A stretch of 64,000 nucleotides of DNA from Sediminibacterium salmoneum NBRC 103935 (GCF_000511175.1 NZ_KI866530.1:2438221-2502220), one strand, 5' to 3'. Shown: positions 18,828-27,791, counted from the stretch's first letter. Numbers and translations are program-made. The notes: a model not told the origin generated them from the sequence alone.

Positions 18828-19856
18828 ATGATGAACTTTAATATTTCTAATTACATATTTCAACGTAATCGCTTTGATTATGTTTTTTATTATAGACTTG
18901 AGTCAACAGATGCTAAATTAGATACTTTGAATAGTGCTAAATTTTTAACAGATACATTTAAAAAGCACCTTTTATGTAAGAATGGTAGTTATGTTAATTC
19001 TACTGCAATTAATTTTATAAGTGCTTTATTACAGTCTTTTGAACTTGAATATCATAACTCTCTATTTGATTTAATTAAATCAAAATTCACTCATGTATCT
19101 TTTTTTCCTTTATCAAGATATAATAATGAGCCTGGATTCGTAAAAACCTTTAATGATTTTCTCTCCACAAGTTTAGGTTTAGAGACATTAGAAAGTTTTT
19201 TTGAAATTGATTATGATAATATTTTAAACATACATATTGAAGATAATGTTGAGAATTATTTTAAAATTAAAGATGTTGATTTATCTGGTATGTCCATCTT
19301 AATTTATGATGTAATTTTAGAAAATCGATCTTTACTTAAGATTATTGATCAAGAATTAAGAAAAAGAGGGGTTAATAATGTTTTGTGGTTAGTAGGCACT
19401 GAAGTGGGGGAAGAGGTATCTGGTGTTTCTTGGCAGTATAAATCTTGTTCACTTTATAGTTCTAATTCTTCAATAAAATTTGAAGATTTATCGACTGCAG
19501 AAATCATTTCAATTCTTGAAAAGGATTCAATTATTAATAACAATGTCAGTTTTTTAATGGATTTTAATGAAGAAATTATACCCGTCGAAATGGGCTTTGT
19601 TACCTCCAACTTGGATTCAAACATCCCCCTTGAATTTAGTTTATTTGGCCCAAAGGTTATTTTTAAATTAGGAATAAAAGACCTTGATTATAAATTGATT
19701 AATTTCAATTTTCAAAATTTCAAAGGGTTTAATGAAACTATTGGTTATAATTTATCAATGTATCAAATCAAAAATAATATACTAACCACGCAAAATACCT
19801 TGTTAATTCCAGGACAAGTATTTGTTTTGGCCAACCAACTCTCTCATTTTGATTAA
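18828..19856 (+). CDS. Putative degenerate phosphoribosyltransferase-like protein
   Basis: A 342-residue protein. The clearest signal is a segment near residues 155-190, SILIYDVILENRSLLKIIDQ followed by ELRKRGVNNVLWLV. This matches the shape of the PRPP loop in type I phosphoribosyltransferases (hydrophobic strand, D-D-V-x-x-x-G-x-S/T-L, helix, RGA strand), but with YDV for DDV and no glycine. FPLSRYNNEPGF at about 96-107 resembles the early substrate strand of the ComF-like branch. The C-terminal half is beta-rich and unfamiliar. The assignment is tentative. It starts 8 bases after the HEPN gene and ends one base before the next ATG, so it belongs to the same operon. It might sense or modify a nucleotide. 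Confidence 0.5.
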   Translation: MMNFNISNYIFQRNRFDYVFYYRLESTDAKLDTLNSAKFLTDTFKKHLLCKNGSYVNSTAINFISALLQSFELEYHNSLFDLIKSKFTHVSFFPLSRYNNEPGFVKTFNDFLSTSLGLETLESFFEIDYDNILNIHIEDNVENYFKIKDVDLSGMSILIYDVILENRSLLKIIDQELRKRGVNNVLWLVGTEVGEEVSGVSWQYKSCSLYSSNSSIKFEDLSTAEIISILEKDSIINNNVSFLMDFNEEIIPVEMGFVTSNLDSNIPLEFSLFGPKVIFKLGIKDLDYKLINFNFQNFKGFNETIGYNLSMYQIKNNILTTQNTLLIPGQVFVLANQLSHFD

Positions 19857-19857
19857 T

Positions 19858-20190
19858 ATGGAAGATAATATTTTCACAAGAATTACTTTTGGTAAATATA
19901 AGGGATATACAATCTTTGAAATTTATAACTTTCAACCTTCCTACCTAGAATGGGCAATTTTAAATACAGAGATGTATGCTATTTCCTACAGTAGCTTACT
20001 TAAGCTAGAAAAACCTACTCCTTTTTCTCTTTATCGTTTAGAACATAATGGACAGATTTATTGGATAAATAATTTTCAACCAAATTATGATTACATTAAA
20101 GCTGCCTATCAATATATTAGTGAGGGAAATATAATTACTCCAGTTGAGTATTATTTTTCGCAACTAACCTTAAATCGTATGTTACCATAA
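19858..20190 (+). CDS. Small protein with exodeoxyribonuclease X C-terminal-like motif
   Basis: A 110-residue protein beginning MEDNIF. It contains ITFGKYKGYTIFEIYNFQPS followed by YLEWAI. This pattern (F-G-K-Y-K-G, then x-P-x-Y-L-x-W) is shared by small putative DNA-associated domains found at the C-terminus of some exonucleases and as stand-alone proteins. ATG 19858 is preferred to upstream TTG 19822, because the latter lies inside the previous gene and the ATG follows its stop by one base. It is the last gene of the helicase-HEPN cluster. Function in the cluster is unknown; a nucleic-acid-binding accessory is the plain guess. Confidence 0.6.
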   Translation: MEDNIFTRITFGKYKGYTIFEIYNFQPSYLEWAILNTEMYAISYSSLLKLEKPTPFSLYRLEHNGQIYWINNFQPNYDYIKAAYQYISEGNIITPVEYYFSQLTLNRMLP

Positions 20191-20246
20191 TCGATTTTTG
20201 TTAAAAACCTTTTTATTTGAAGTCATTCCTAATTTAAAGTAAAAAA

Positions 20247-20591
20247 CTAATTCCTAAACGCCGCATATTTATAATTATCTGTAATGATAATTTTGGCGCT
20301 TTGGCATTCTTTCAGTTCGTATTTGGGTACAACACCTTTTTCTCTCTGTTCCGACATTTCTTGTAGTCGTCTATAATATGCCCTATTTACATCGTCTAAG
20401 CTAAAGGAAGAATAAGGGTCTATATTTAATATATAGCAAGACTTTATAAGAGGATGCCTATCTAATTGGGCGTTTGGTTGCGGAATGCTATTCTTTTTTT
20501 CAGCTTTGACTGGCGCTGGCTCTTTTGATAAAATATAGTTTGCCAATCGTATCAAAGCAAATACCCAAATAATTATCCAAATACCAGACAT
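20247..20591 (-). CDS. Membrane-anchored hypothetical protein with J-domain-like tail
   Basis: A 114-residue protein. Residues 3-20 (GIWIIIWVFALIRLANYI) form one membrane helix, followed by a proline/lysine-rich linker. The C-terminal part, CYILNIDPYSSFSLDDVNRA then YYRRLQEM, looks like the first two helices of a DnaJ domain (I-L-x-I-x-P, S-x-D-D-V-x-x-A-Y-x-x-x). There is no HPD motif, so it would not stimulate DnaK in the usual way. It is divergent from the next gene and convergent with the end of the defence island. The J-like reading is an inference. Confidence 0.55.
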   Translation of the reverse strand: MSGIWIIIWVFALIRLANYILSKEPAPVKAEKKNSIPQPNAQLDRHPLIKSCYILNIDPYSSFSLDDVNRAYYRRLQEMSEQREKGVVPKYELKECQSAKIIITDNYKYAAFRN

Positions 20592-20654
20592 ACTACCCCT
20601 TTTTTATTTATTCACAACCTTTCTTTCCGCCCACCTTTTTAATAATTTGTTACA

Positions 20655-21110
20655 ATGATAATTAATTCTCTTTCAACTGTAGAAACCTTACCCGAAAATA
20701 TTCAGGGAAATAAAACCATTACTCTAGAACAAATAGATACTACCGGCCAAGTGATTTTACATTGTAAGCATTTCGGTTGCAATGCAGAATGTGGTAAATC
20801 AATTCGTTGCGAAATTAAATTGAATCCAGGAATTGCGCTGGTACCAGTTGACGTTGGTAATCCTTCCACCTTATTGCATACGTATAAAATTAATTTGCCT
20901 CCGAAAAAAAATTATAAAACGGATTACTGTACAGAGTTTACCTTGGTATTTAGCGCCCTCCCTAAAAATTGTACAGCCTTCCATTTTATTGAACCCGATG
21001 CACCTGATGGTGAAGGTTGGGTTATTCGTAATGTCAAAAGATCAGCTACCGATGTTTATAGTCTTACTTTTAGCAATCAATTGTCTTACGAAGGCGAGAT
21101 TGACTTTTAA
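20655..21110 (+). CDS. Conserved-looking hypothetical protein
   Basis: A 151-residue protein I do not recognise. It has no signal peptide and begins MIINSLSTVETLPENIQGNK. Three cysteines cluster at about 47-60 (CKHFGCNAECGKSIRC), perhaps a metal site. The rest alternates short beta-strand-like stretches and ends in SLTFSNQLSYEGEIDF. It reads as a small beta-sandwich domain. It precedes the DnaB-like ATPase by 61 bases on the same strand, so the two may be expressed together. Codon use is like the chromosomal genes downstream rather than the AT-rich island. Confidence 0.6.
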   Translation: MIINSLSTVETLPENIQGNKTITLEQIDTTGQVILHCKHFGCNAECGKSIRCEIKLNPGIALVPVDVGNPSTLLHTYKINLPPKKNYKTDYCTEFTLVFSALPKNCTAFHFIEPDAPDGEGWVIRNVKRSATDVYSLTFSNQLSYEGEIDF

Positions 21111-21171
21111 GCAGACTCTTCCAATAGGTTACATTCACCCCCTTTAATTTTACCTCCTTCAAATATCTACC

Positions 21172-22110
21172 ATGCAAACTCTCAAAACCATTCTCGACGC
21201 CGAATTAGATCGTTTAATCAGTATCCAACAATTTCAAGAACCTGCGGAGGGCGTGTCTTCTGGTTTTAAATATTTGGACAGGGCCATCAATGGATTTAGG
21301 CCGCAACACTTATACCTCTTGAGCGCTGCACCCGAGTCGGGTAAAACGGCGTTTTTGCTCAACCTATTATTAAACATTACCGTTAAAAAGAAAAATCCTG
21401 CTAAAGCCCTGTTCTATAGTTTAGACATTAGTGCGGCAGAAGTAGGGCAGCGTTTATTGAGTTGTAATTCTGAGGTTTCCATGGATCATATTTTTTATGG
21501 GTCCACTAAGCCCGTTGTTATAGAAAAACTCTACATTGATGTTGATCAAATTAAGGATCTCTCTACTAATTTATTAATTGAGGATTATCCTTCCTGCTCT
21601 ATAGATAGCATTCGTGCGCAATTAACCCAATTGAAATCGCATAATCAATTGCCTGCTATGGTGGTGATAGACAATATCAATCGCATTGCGGTAGAGGGCT
21701 ATCCTGCTCCAGAGTCGGATGACAATGGAGCCATTCCATTTTCTTTAATTGAGCAGTTAAAAAATATCGCCATCGATTTTAATATTCCGCTCTTGGTATC
21801 TCCCGAAACCACTCCTGTTGATCCTGAAGTTGAAACCGATCGTATGCCTCGGTTATACGTATTACGTCAAAAATATTTCAATCTTCACTTAATTGATGTG
21901 GTGATGTTTCTGGTGTCTCCTCAATATTATCAGTTTCCCGGTGAGGAAGAACATCAGCGACATCTTTCAAAACTAGGAAACCCCATGCCCCCAGGCTTTT
22001 CTGAAATGCATATTCGTATTCCCCTGAACCGCTGCGGCCCTATTACCACGGTGTACTTTACTGCTAATATGGAAACCCAGACGATTTTGGAGGATGTGGG
22101 GTATAATTGA
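21172..22110 (+). CDS. Stand-alone DnaB/RecA-like ATPase domain protein
   Basis: A 312-residue protein corresponding to the C-terminal motor of replicative helicases (DnaB_C). The opening GFKYLDRAINGFRPQHLYLL matches the loader strand of DnaB-type proteins. Walker A is AAPESGKTAF (about 55-64), with alanine where glycine is usual at the first position. Walker B is AMVVIDNINRI at about 162-172. The N-terminal primase-binding domain of DnaB is missing. Residues after 230 (QYYQFPGEEEHQRH...) resemble the DnaB tail, where the arginine finger lies. It may be a domesticated or accessory ATPase rather than the replicative helicase. Confidence 0.75.
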   Translation: MQTLKTILDAELDRLISIQQFQEPAEGVSSGFKYLDRAINGFRPQHLYLLSAAPESGKTAFLLNLLLNITVKKKNPAKALFYSLDISAAEVGQRLLSCNSEVSMDHIFYGSTKPVVIEKLYIDVDQIKDLSTNLLIEDYPSCSIDSIRAQLTQLKSHNQLPAMVVIDNINRIAVEGYPAPESDDNGAIPFSLIEQLKNIAIDFNIPLLVSPETTPVDPEVETDRMPRLYVLRQKYFNLHLIDVVMFLVSPQYYQFPGEEEHQRHLSKLGNPMPPGFSEMHIRIPLNRCGPITTVYFTANMETQTILEDVGYN

Positions 22111-22117
22111 TTGGGTA

Positions 22118-22191
22118 CAAATGATAATATAAGTCACTATATTTGCACTTAAACAGATAAGTGAAAATATAAAATTCTATATTTGCACTTA
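22118..22191 (+). promoter_or_regulatory. Four-unit operator array with embedded TATATTTG boxes
   Basis: Four 14-nt units occur at an exact 20-nt period in alternating orientation. They are 22118-22131 (CAAATGATAATATA, an 11/14 match), 22138-22151 (TATATTTGCACTTA), 22158-22171 (TAAGTGAAAATATA, one mismatch to the reverse complement) and 22178-22191 (identical to the second). The array makes two palindromes with 6-nt centres. The direct units contain TATATTTG, matching the Bacteroidota -7 consensus TAnnTTTG, so a bound repressor would cover the promoter. The Fic start lies 20 bases downstream. The Fic protein's own C-terminal winged helix is a candidate ligand. Confidence 0.6.
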
Positions 22192-22210
22192 TAAACAATT
22201 TTAAATCTGT

Positions 22211-23341
22211 ATGAATATAAGCAGTTTTGAGTCAGGAAAATTGGTGCAAAGACTTGAATATAAAAGCTTTGAACCTAATTTCATCAATACTGAATGGCAT
22301 TTGGACAATGATGCTGTTGCATTATTATTAAGCCAAGCCGACCAAAAACTGGGTGAATTGAATGCTTTCAGTCAGCTTATACCAGATGTGGATTTTTTTA
22401 TAAAAATGCACGTAATAAAAGAAGGAACAAAAAGTAGTCGTATTGAGGGCACTCAAACTAATATTGACGAAGCTATACAAAAAGAGGAATTTATTCAACC
22501 TGAAAAGAGAGATGATTGGCAAGAAGTGCAAAACTATATTCAAGCAATGAATACTGCTATTGAAGAATTGAAACATCTTCCTTTGAGCAATCGACTTCTA
22601 AAAAATGCACACAAAATAATTTTACAAGGTGTTCGTGGAAAACATAAGCAGCCAGGAGAATTTAGGATAAGCCAAAACTGGATTGGTGGAAGTAGCTTAG
22701 CGGATGCAAAATTTATACCACCGCATCATGAAGGCGTATTAGAATATATGTCAGACTTAGAATATTTTATTCATAGTGATAACAGCAATCTCCCTCACTT
22801 AATTAAAATTGCCGTTCTGCATTATCAGTTTGAGACTATTCACCCATTTTTAGATGGCAATGGCAGACTAGGCAGACTTTTAATAACACTTTATTTAGTA
22901 AGTTCTGGTTTATTAGTAAAGCCCACATTATACCTGTCAGATTTTTTTGAAAAGAATAAAGAACATTATTACGACAACTTAACAGTTGTTAGAACTAAAA
23001 ACGACTTAGTGCAATGGCTTAAGTTTTTTTTAGAAGGTGTTAGAGTGACTGCTGAAAATTCTATAAATACCTTTAAAGAGATTATTGCTTTAAGGGCTTC
23101 AGTTGAAACTAAAATTATTTCACTTGGTAAAAAGCAAATGCTTGCAAAAACTGTTTTACAATATTTATATAGTCAGCCAATTACCGATATGCAAGGTATT
23201 GCAATTGCAACAAATGTGAGTGTAACTAGTATCTCAAGATTACTGAATGACTTTATAAAACTTGAGATTTTAGTTGAATTGACTGGTTTTAAGCGCAATA
23301 GAATTTTTGCGTTTGAACAATATTTAAAGCTATTTAGATAA
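22211..23341 (+). CDS. Fic family protein (predicted AMP transferase) with winged-helix tail
   Basis: A 376-residue Fic protein. The catalytic motif HPFLDGNGRLGR is at 211-222, the signature for transfer of AMP or a similar group to a protein hydroxyl. Before it, S75-S-R-I-E79-G80 matches the (S/T)xxxE(G/N) inhibitory helix in N-terminally regulated (class II) Fic proteins, so the enzyme is probably self-inhibited. Residues 310-375 (MQGIAIATNVSVTSISRLLN onward) look like a winged helix that could bind DNA. The target protein is unknown. The regular operator array just upstream suggests tight or autogenous control. Confidence 0.92.
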   Translation: MNISSFESGKLVQRLEYKSFEPNFINTEWHLDNDAVALLLSQADQKLGELNAFSQLIPDVDFFIKMHVIKEGTKSSRIEGTQTNIDEAIQKEEFIQPEKRDDWQEVQNYIQAMNTAIEELKHLPLSNRLLKNAHKIILQGVRGKHKQPGEFRISQNWIGGSSLADAKFIPPHHEGVLEYMSDLEYFIHSDNSNLPHLIKIAVLHYQFETIHPFLDGNGRLGRLLITLYLVSSGLLVKPTLYLSDFFEKNKEHYYDNLTVVRTKNDLVQWLKFFLEGVRVTAENSINTFKEIIALRASVETKIISLGKKQMLAKTVLQYLYSQPITDMQGIAIATNVSVTSISRLLNDFIKLEILVELTGFKRNRIFAFEQYLKLFR

Positions 23342-23378
23342 GAACTTTTCCATGAACGAAGAAGATTTATCGTAAATT

Positions 23379-23398
23379 GAATGCTATCTAAAGCATTC
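23379..23398 (+). other. Short hairpin directly before the CocE start codon
   Basis: GAATGCT and AGCATTC form a 7-bp stem with a 6-nt loop, ending two bases before the ATG at 23401. It could affect translation initiation or be the end of the Fic transcript, though it has no T run. Weak evidence. Confidence 0.3.
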
Positions 23399-23400
23399 TC

Positions 23401-25287
23401 ATGAAAAAACTCCTCCTCGCATTCGGCCTGTTGACATGCACAGCCGGCGCAATCCAATTAAAAGCTCAGGACACTGCGGCCATTTATTGGAAACTCGATT
23501 CCATTGCCGTGATTGATCAAAAAGTAATGATGCCCATGCGCGACGGCATCCGTTTGGCTACCGATATCTATCGCCCAAAGGGCAATGGAAAGTATCCGAT
23601 TGTATTTTCTCGTACGCCGTATAATTTCAATACCTGGGTGGATGGTAAAATGACTACCCGCACTTTAGAAGAAGCATACCAAGCGGTTAGTCGTGGCTAT
23701 GCCTTTGTAGTGCAAAACGAAAGAGGTCGCTTTTTCTCTGAAGGCGAATGGGATATTTTAGGCACGCCCATCACCGACGGCTATGATGCCCTAGAGTGGA
23801 TGAGCAAACAATCCTGGAGCAATGGGAAAGTCGGTGTTATTGGTTGTTCCTCTACGGCCGAATGGCAGATGGCAGTAGCTTCTCAGGGGCATCCTGCTTT
23901 GGCGGCCATGGTGGCGCAGGGTTTTGGTGCCGGTGTGGGCCGAGTGGGAAAATTCATGGAACAGGGTAACTGGTACCGTGGTGGTGCGCAACAAATGCTG
24001 TTTACGTCTTGGTTGTATAGCACCCAACACGATAAGATGGCACCTAAATTACCAGTAGGCATTCAGCAAAAAGACTTAGTGCGTTTGCAGAAGTTTTATG
24101 ATATGGGTCCTGAATATCCAAGAGTAGATTGGGCGCAGGGATTAAGAACGCTGCCTGTAAAAGACATCATTAAAAAAGCACAGGGTCCTGAAGGCATTTA
24201 CGAAGATATGATTGCCCGCAAACCCAATGATCCCGCCTGGTTCAAGGGTGGATTGTACCACGACAATATGCCGTTGGAAGTGCCTGCTTATTGGTTCGTG
24301 AGCTGGTACGATGTTTCTTCTGCACCTAATATTGCGTTGTTCAATCATGTGCGCAATGCGGCTAAAAACAAATCGGTTGCCGATAATCAATACTTAGTCA
24401 TTGCTCCTGTTTTGCATTGCTCTTATAAGCGTGCCACCGAAAATACCATCGTGGGTCAGCGCAGTGTGGGCGATGCTCGTTTAAATTATGATGAACTTAC
24501 CTGGGGCTGGTTCAATATGTTATTGAAAGGTGAACAAAACGATTTTAAAGCCAAGCAACCCCGAGTTCGTTACTACACCATGGGCTCCAACAAATGGCAA
24601 CAGGCCGAAAGTTTTCCTTTGGCCAATACTGAAATGAAATCGTTTTATTTGTCTAGTGCAGGTAAAGCCAATACGCGCAATGGGGATGGTTCTTTAGCTA
24701 TGATGCCTCCTGCTAAAGATATTCCTGATGTTTTTACCTACGATCCCATGAACCCGGTTACTTCTTACGGAGGTAATGTTTGCTGTACCGGAAACGCCGT
24801 ACAGGGCGGCAGTTTTGATCAATCCGAAATGGAATTGCGCAATGATATCTTGGTGTACACTTCCGAAGAACTAAAAGAAGGGGTGGAAGTAACGGGCTTT
24901 ATTGAATCTACCCTTTATGTTTCTTCCACTGGTTTGGATACCGATGTTACCATCAAATTGATTGATGTGCATCCCGATGGAAAAGCCTATAACCTAGATG
25001 AAACCATTCAGCGTTTGCGTTACAGAGAAGGCTACGACAAAGAAGTCTTTATGGAAAAAGGGAAAGTGTACAAAGTAGATTTAACGCCGATGGTGACCAG
25101 CAACTATTTTGCACCGGGCCATAAAATTCGCATTGAAGTGTCCAGCAGTAACTTCCCTCGCTTCGATCGCAATATGAATACAGGCGGTAACAACTACGAT
25201 GAAGCTACTGGTGTTGTGGTGCAAAATAAAATTCACCACTCTAAGCAGTATCCTTCTGTGATTAAATTGCCAATGATTAAAAAGTAA
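23401..25287 (+). CDS. CocE/NonD family hydrolase (X-Pro dipeptidyl-peptidase-like), secreted
   Basis: A 628-residue serine hydrolase. Residues 1-22 form a signal peptide. The alpha/beta-hydrolase core begins at about 40 ([20 protein letters not shown]). The nucleophile is S150 in [10 protein letters not shown], the GxS element of the S15/CocE group. After about residue 380 comes a jelly-roll domain typical of the family ([20 protein letters not shown] and [14 protein letters not shown]). It is predicted to hydrolyse acyl or peptide bonds in the periplasm; the substrate cannot be told from sequence. It ends exactly where the convergent NTF2-like gene ends, with no gap. Confidence 0.9.
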   Translation: MKKLLLAFGLLTCTAGAIQLKAQDTAAIYWKLDSIAVIDQKVMMPMRDGIRLATDIYRPKGNGKYPIVFSRTPYNFNTWVDGKMTTRTLEEAYQAVSRGYAFVVQNERGRFFSEGEWDILGTPITDGYDALEWMSKQSWSNGKVGVIGCSSTAEWQMAVASQGHPALAAMVAQGFGAGVGRVGKFMEQGNWYRGGAQQMLFTSWLYSTQHDKMAPKLPVGIQQKDLVRLQKFYDMGPEYPRVDWAQGLRTLPVKDIIKKAQGPEGIYEDMIARKPNDPAWFKGGLYHDNMPLEVPAYWFVSWYDVSSAPNIALFNHVRNAAKNKSVADNQYLVIAPVLHCSYKRATENTIVGQRSVGDARLNYDELTWGWFNMLLKGEQNDFKAKQPRVRYYTMGSNKWQQAESFPLANTEMKSFYLSSAGKANTRNGDGSLAMMPPAKDIPDVFTYDPMNPVTSYGGNVCCTGNAVQGGSFDQSEMELRNDILVYTSEELKEGVEVTGFIESTLYVSSTGLDTDVTIKLIDVHPDGKAYNLDETIQRLRYREGYDKEVFMEKGKVYKVDLTPMVTSNYFAPGHKIRIEVSSSNFPRFDRNMNTGGNNYDEATGVVVQNKIHHSKQYPSVIKLPMIKK

Positions 25288-25860
25288 TTATTTGAGTGCA
25301 GCCGCAGGCAGGGTAAAGCCCATGCTCTCTGCACACCAGTAAACATTTACAATATAGAAGCGGTCCTGGTCCTTAAACAGTTGTATGCTATTGATACCTC
25401 TGTTAGTGCTAGGACCGTTTTCTGTTTCCCTGGTTTCGTAAGTACTGAATGCATGATACACGGTGCCAAAAGAAACCGTTTCGCGTTTTAATTCTTTTTC
25501 GAAGAAACCGGTTTTGATGCGCGTGCTGAACATGGTAATGTATTCCTCAGGCGTCATGGTTCTGTACATGTATTTTCCTGCCGCATCTTTTCCTGTTGGG
25601 ATCAGCTTTGCATCTTTACCAAACAAGTATTTGAATCTTTCCCAATCGCGGGGCTCTCCAGGTGCGCCACAAATCACATTGTATAAAGCGGCTATAATAT
25701 TATCGACACTGCTTACATCCTTAGCATACTTTGGGTTCGCGGGGGGAGCAAAACTGGCAGTGGTAGCAGAGGCGTTTGCAGTTTGTGCTGTGGCTGTATT
25801 TAGAATAAGTGTTGTTGCTAAAAATAGGAAGCAAAAAAAGCGGTTTGTAATTTTTTGCAT
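25288..25860 (-). CDS. Secreted NTF2-like (SnoaL-type) protein
   Basis: A 190-residue protein with a signal peptide (residues 1-26, ending TATAQT). An NTF2-like fold follows: SVDNIIAALYNVICG and DWERFKYLFGKDAKLIP at the start, then TMTPEEYITMF, FFEKELKRETVSF and NVYWCAES. Such domains are small cone-shaped pockets used for binding or weak catalysis. No catalytic residues are obvious. The gene abuts the convergent CocE-like gene, and its start lies about 80 bases from the terminator downstream of the transporter operon. Confidence 0.8.
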   Translation of the reverse strand: MQKITNRFFCFLFLATTLILNTATAQTANASATTASFAPPANPKYAKDVSSVDNIIAALYNVICGAPGEPRDWERFKYLFGKDAKLIPTGKDAAGKYMYRTMTPEEYITMFSTRIKTGFFEKELKRETVSFGTVYHAFSTYETRETENGPSTNRGINSIQLFKDQDRFYIVNVYWCAESMGFTLPAAALK

Positions 25861-25940
25861 GATTAAAAAGTTAAATAGAATGAAGAATAATTTACATTAA
25901 TTGAGTTAACCTACTTTCAAAAGTATGGGTTATTGAAAAT

Positions 25941-25969
25941 AAAAAAATCCCCTCATTAAAAATGAAGGG
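25941..25969 (-). terminator. Rho-independent terminator of the MHS transporter operon
   Basis: On the minus strand CCCTTCATT and AATGAGGGG form a 9-bp stem with one G-U pair and a 3-nt loop, followed by ATTTTTTT. It lies 30 bases past the stop of the small membrane protein gene transcribed towards it. Confidence 0.75.
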
Positions 25970-25998
25970 ACTTATACAAACTATACTCGGGGGGTATA

Positions 25999-26223
25999 TT
26001 ACTCTATTAACTCGTATTCTCCTTGTAAGGCGTATTTCCCAAAAACCAGCAATCCGCCAACCACTATGGGTAATAAAATAAAACAGATGATTATGCCAAA
26101 TACCAGGTCTTCTTGTTTGCCACTGGTTAATTTCGGAATGCCTAAAATGGTAAGTCCAAAATAGCCAACCGCTATTCCTAAGGCAAGCCACACAATTCCC
26201 AGTAACTTTCTAACTATATTCAT
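25999..26223 (-). CDS. Small two-helix membrane protein (DUF6814-like) next to the transporter
   Basis: A 74-residue protein with two membrane helices, at about 7-27 (LLGIVWLALGIAVGYFGLTI) and 42-62 (LVFGIIICFILLPIVVGGLL). The short C-terminal tail reads GKYALQGEYELIE. It starts 22 bases after the transporter stop and is followed by a terminator, so the two form an operon. Small proteins of this kind commonly sit beside MHS/MFS transporters in Bacteroidota and may be accessory subunits. The family name is from memory and moderately sure. Confidence 0.75.
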   Translation of the reverse strand: MNIVRKLLGIVWLALGIAVGYFGLTILGIPKLTSGKQEDLVFGIIICFILLPIVVGGLLVFGKYALQGEYELIE

Positions 26224-26245
26224 AACAAGATTATTTTAAAATGGT

Positions 26246-27721
26246 TTAGTCGTTTATTTCTTTATCCTTTCCATTAATATAGATCACTCCTATAATTAAG
26301 CAAACCGTTGCTACGCCTATCGGATACCAGAGTCCTTCCAGGTACCAGTCTGATTTTCCGGCGGTCTTGGCCTGTGTAGTGAGGTAGGTGGCAACAGCCG
26401 GTAACAATCCCCCAAATACCCCATTCCCAATATGATAGGGTAAGCTCATAGAAGTGTAACGGATTTTAGTGGGGAACATTTCTACTAAGAATGCTGCAAT
26501 AGGCCCGTACACCATGGTTACAAATATGACTTGTAAAAAAACCAATAAAATGAGTTTGCGTTCATCAGATTCATTCACCTGAATATGCGTGGAGCTAATG
26601 ATGGCACCATTAGCTGGGTTGGTTTTCTGAATTTCTGTTTTTACCGTACTGTCCTCGTATACAGTGATAATGGTATTGATATTGTTCACCATATTGATGC
26701 TACGGCTTACTTCCTTTTTCTTTTCCAAATTGGTGGTCTGGTACATTTTTTCGTAGATGGGTCGGTAAGAAACAATGGCTACCAACATACCTAGCATCAT
26801 AATCCATTTTCTGCCTACTTTATCACTGAACCAACCAAACAATAAAAAGAAAGGCGTGCCTAAGATGAGTGCAAGGAACATAAGACTGTCCACCTGTTCT
26901 TTTTGTACGTTCATGGTTTTCTCCAGAAAACTCATGGCATAAAACTGTCCGGTGTACCAAATAACACCCTGTCCCATCACTGCACCAAATAAAGCCAACA
27001 AAACAAATTTGAAATTGAGCTTGTTGCCAAAACTTTCTTTGAGTGGATTCACCGATGTTTTACCAGATGCTTTTGCCTTGGCGAATACTGGAGATTCATC
27101 CATATTTTTTCTTATCAAATAAGAAACCAACACCATTAATATGGATACCCAAAACGGAACCCTCCATCCCCATTCATTAAAATCTTCTGCACTCAGTGCG
27201 GCTCGGGTTCCCATGATTACCAGTAACGATACAAATAAACCCACCGTTGCAGTTGTCTGTATCCAGGAAGTCATCAGTCCTCTTTTGTTATTGGGAGAAT
27301 GTTCCGCCACATAAGTGGCAGCGCCGCCGTACTCTCCGCCCAAAGCCAGTCCCTGCAAGAGTCTTAGCAATAATATTAATACTGGAGCCATGAATCCAAT
27401 GCTTTCATAGGAGGGGATACAACCAATTAAAAAAGTAGCACCTCCCATTAGTAATAGGGTTACCATGAACGTGTATTTGCGTCCAATTAAATCACCCAGT
27501 CGTCCAAAAAATAAGGCACCGAAAGGCCTTACCACAAAACCTGCCGCAAAAGTGGCAAGGGTGCTTAAGAAAGCTGCTGTGGGATTTTCTTGCGGAAAAA
27601 ATTTGGTTGAAATAATGGTAGCGAGACTTCCGAAAATATAAAAATCGTACCACTCAATCATCGTCCCTACCGAGGAGGCACTAATGACGGTAGTGATGGA
27701 GGTTCCCTTGGTTTTATTCAT
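26246..27721 (-). CDS. MFS transporter, metabolite:proton symporter (MHS) type
   Basis: A 491-residue inner-membrane transporter. Family signatures are clear: MIEWYDFYIFGSLATIISTK at the start, VRPFGALFFGRLGDLIGRKY for loop 2-3, and LLQGLALGGEYGGAATYVAE for helix 4. About twelve membrane helices are visible. An unusual hydrophilic insertion of roughly 70 residues (about 320-390) lies before helix 9. MHS members import organic acids or compatible solutes. Divergence from acetyl-CoA synthetase with a 70-base gap hints at acetate or a related short acid as substrate, but this is only context. Confidence 0.9.
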   Translation of the reverse strand: MNKTKGTSITTVISASSVGTMIEWYDFYIFGSLATIISTKFFPQENPTAAFLSTLATFAAGFVVRPFGALFFGRLGDLIGRKYTFMVTLLLMGGATFLIGCIPSYESIGFMAPVLILLLRLLQGLALGGEYGGAATYVAEHSPNNKRGLMTSWIQTTATVGLFVSLLVIMGTRAALSAEDFNEWGWRVPFWVSILMVLVSYLIRKNMDESPVFAKAKASGKTSVNPLKESFGNKLNFKFVLLALFGAVMGQGVIWYTGQFYAMSFLEKTMNVQKEQVDSLMFLALILGTPFFLLFGWFSDKVGRKWIMMLGMLVAIVSYRPIYEKMYQTTNLEKKKEVSRSINMVNNINTIITVYEDSTVKTEIQKTNPANGAIISSTHIQVNESDERKLILLVFLQVIFVTMVYGPIAAFLVEMFPTKIRYTSMSLPYHIGNGVFGGLLPAVATYLTTQAKTAGKSDWYLEGLWYPIGVATVCLIIGVIYINGKDKEIND

Positions 27722-27791
27722 CTATAAATATATTCCATTCGCAAGAAAACTTCAACAACTCTGTGCAAGATGTTTTAAATTACAAGGGTAA

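Noticed and set aside
22137..22191. Repeated 15-mers as a CRISPR array
   Set aside because: Only four short units in alternating orientation with 6-nt spacers and no cas genes; an operator array fits better.
25463..25900. Open frame opposite the NTF2-like gene
   Set aside because: It is a shadow of the real minus-strand gene, which has a signal peptide and a recognisable fold.
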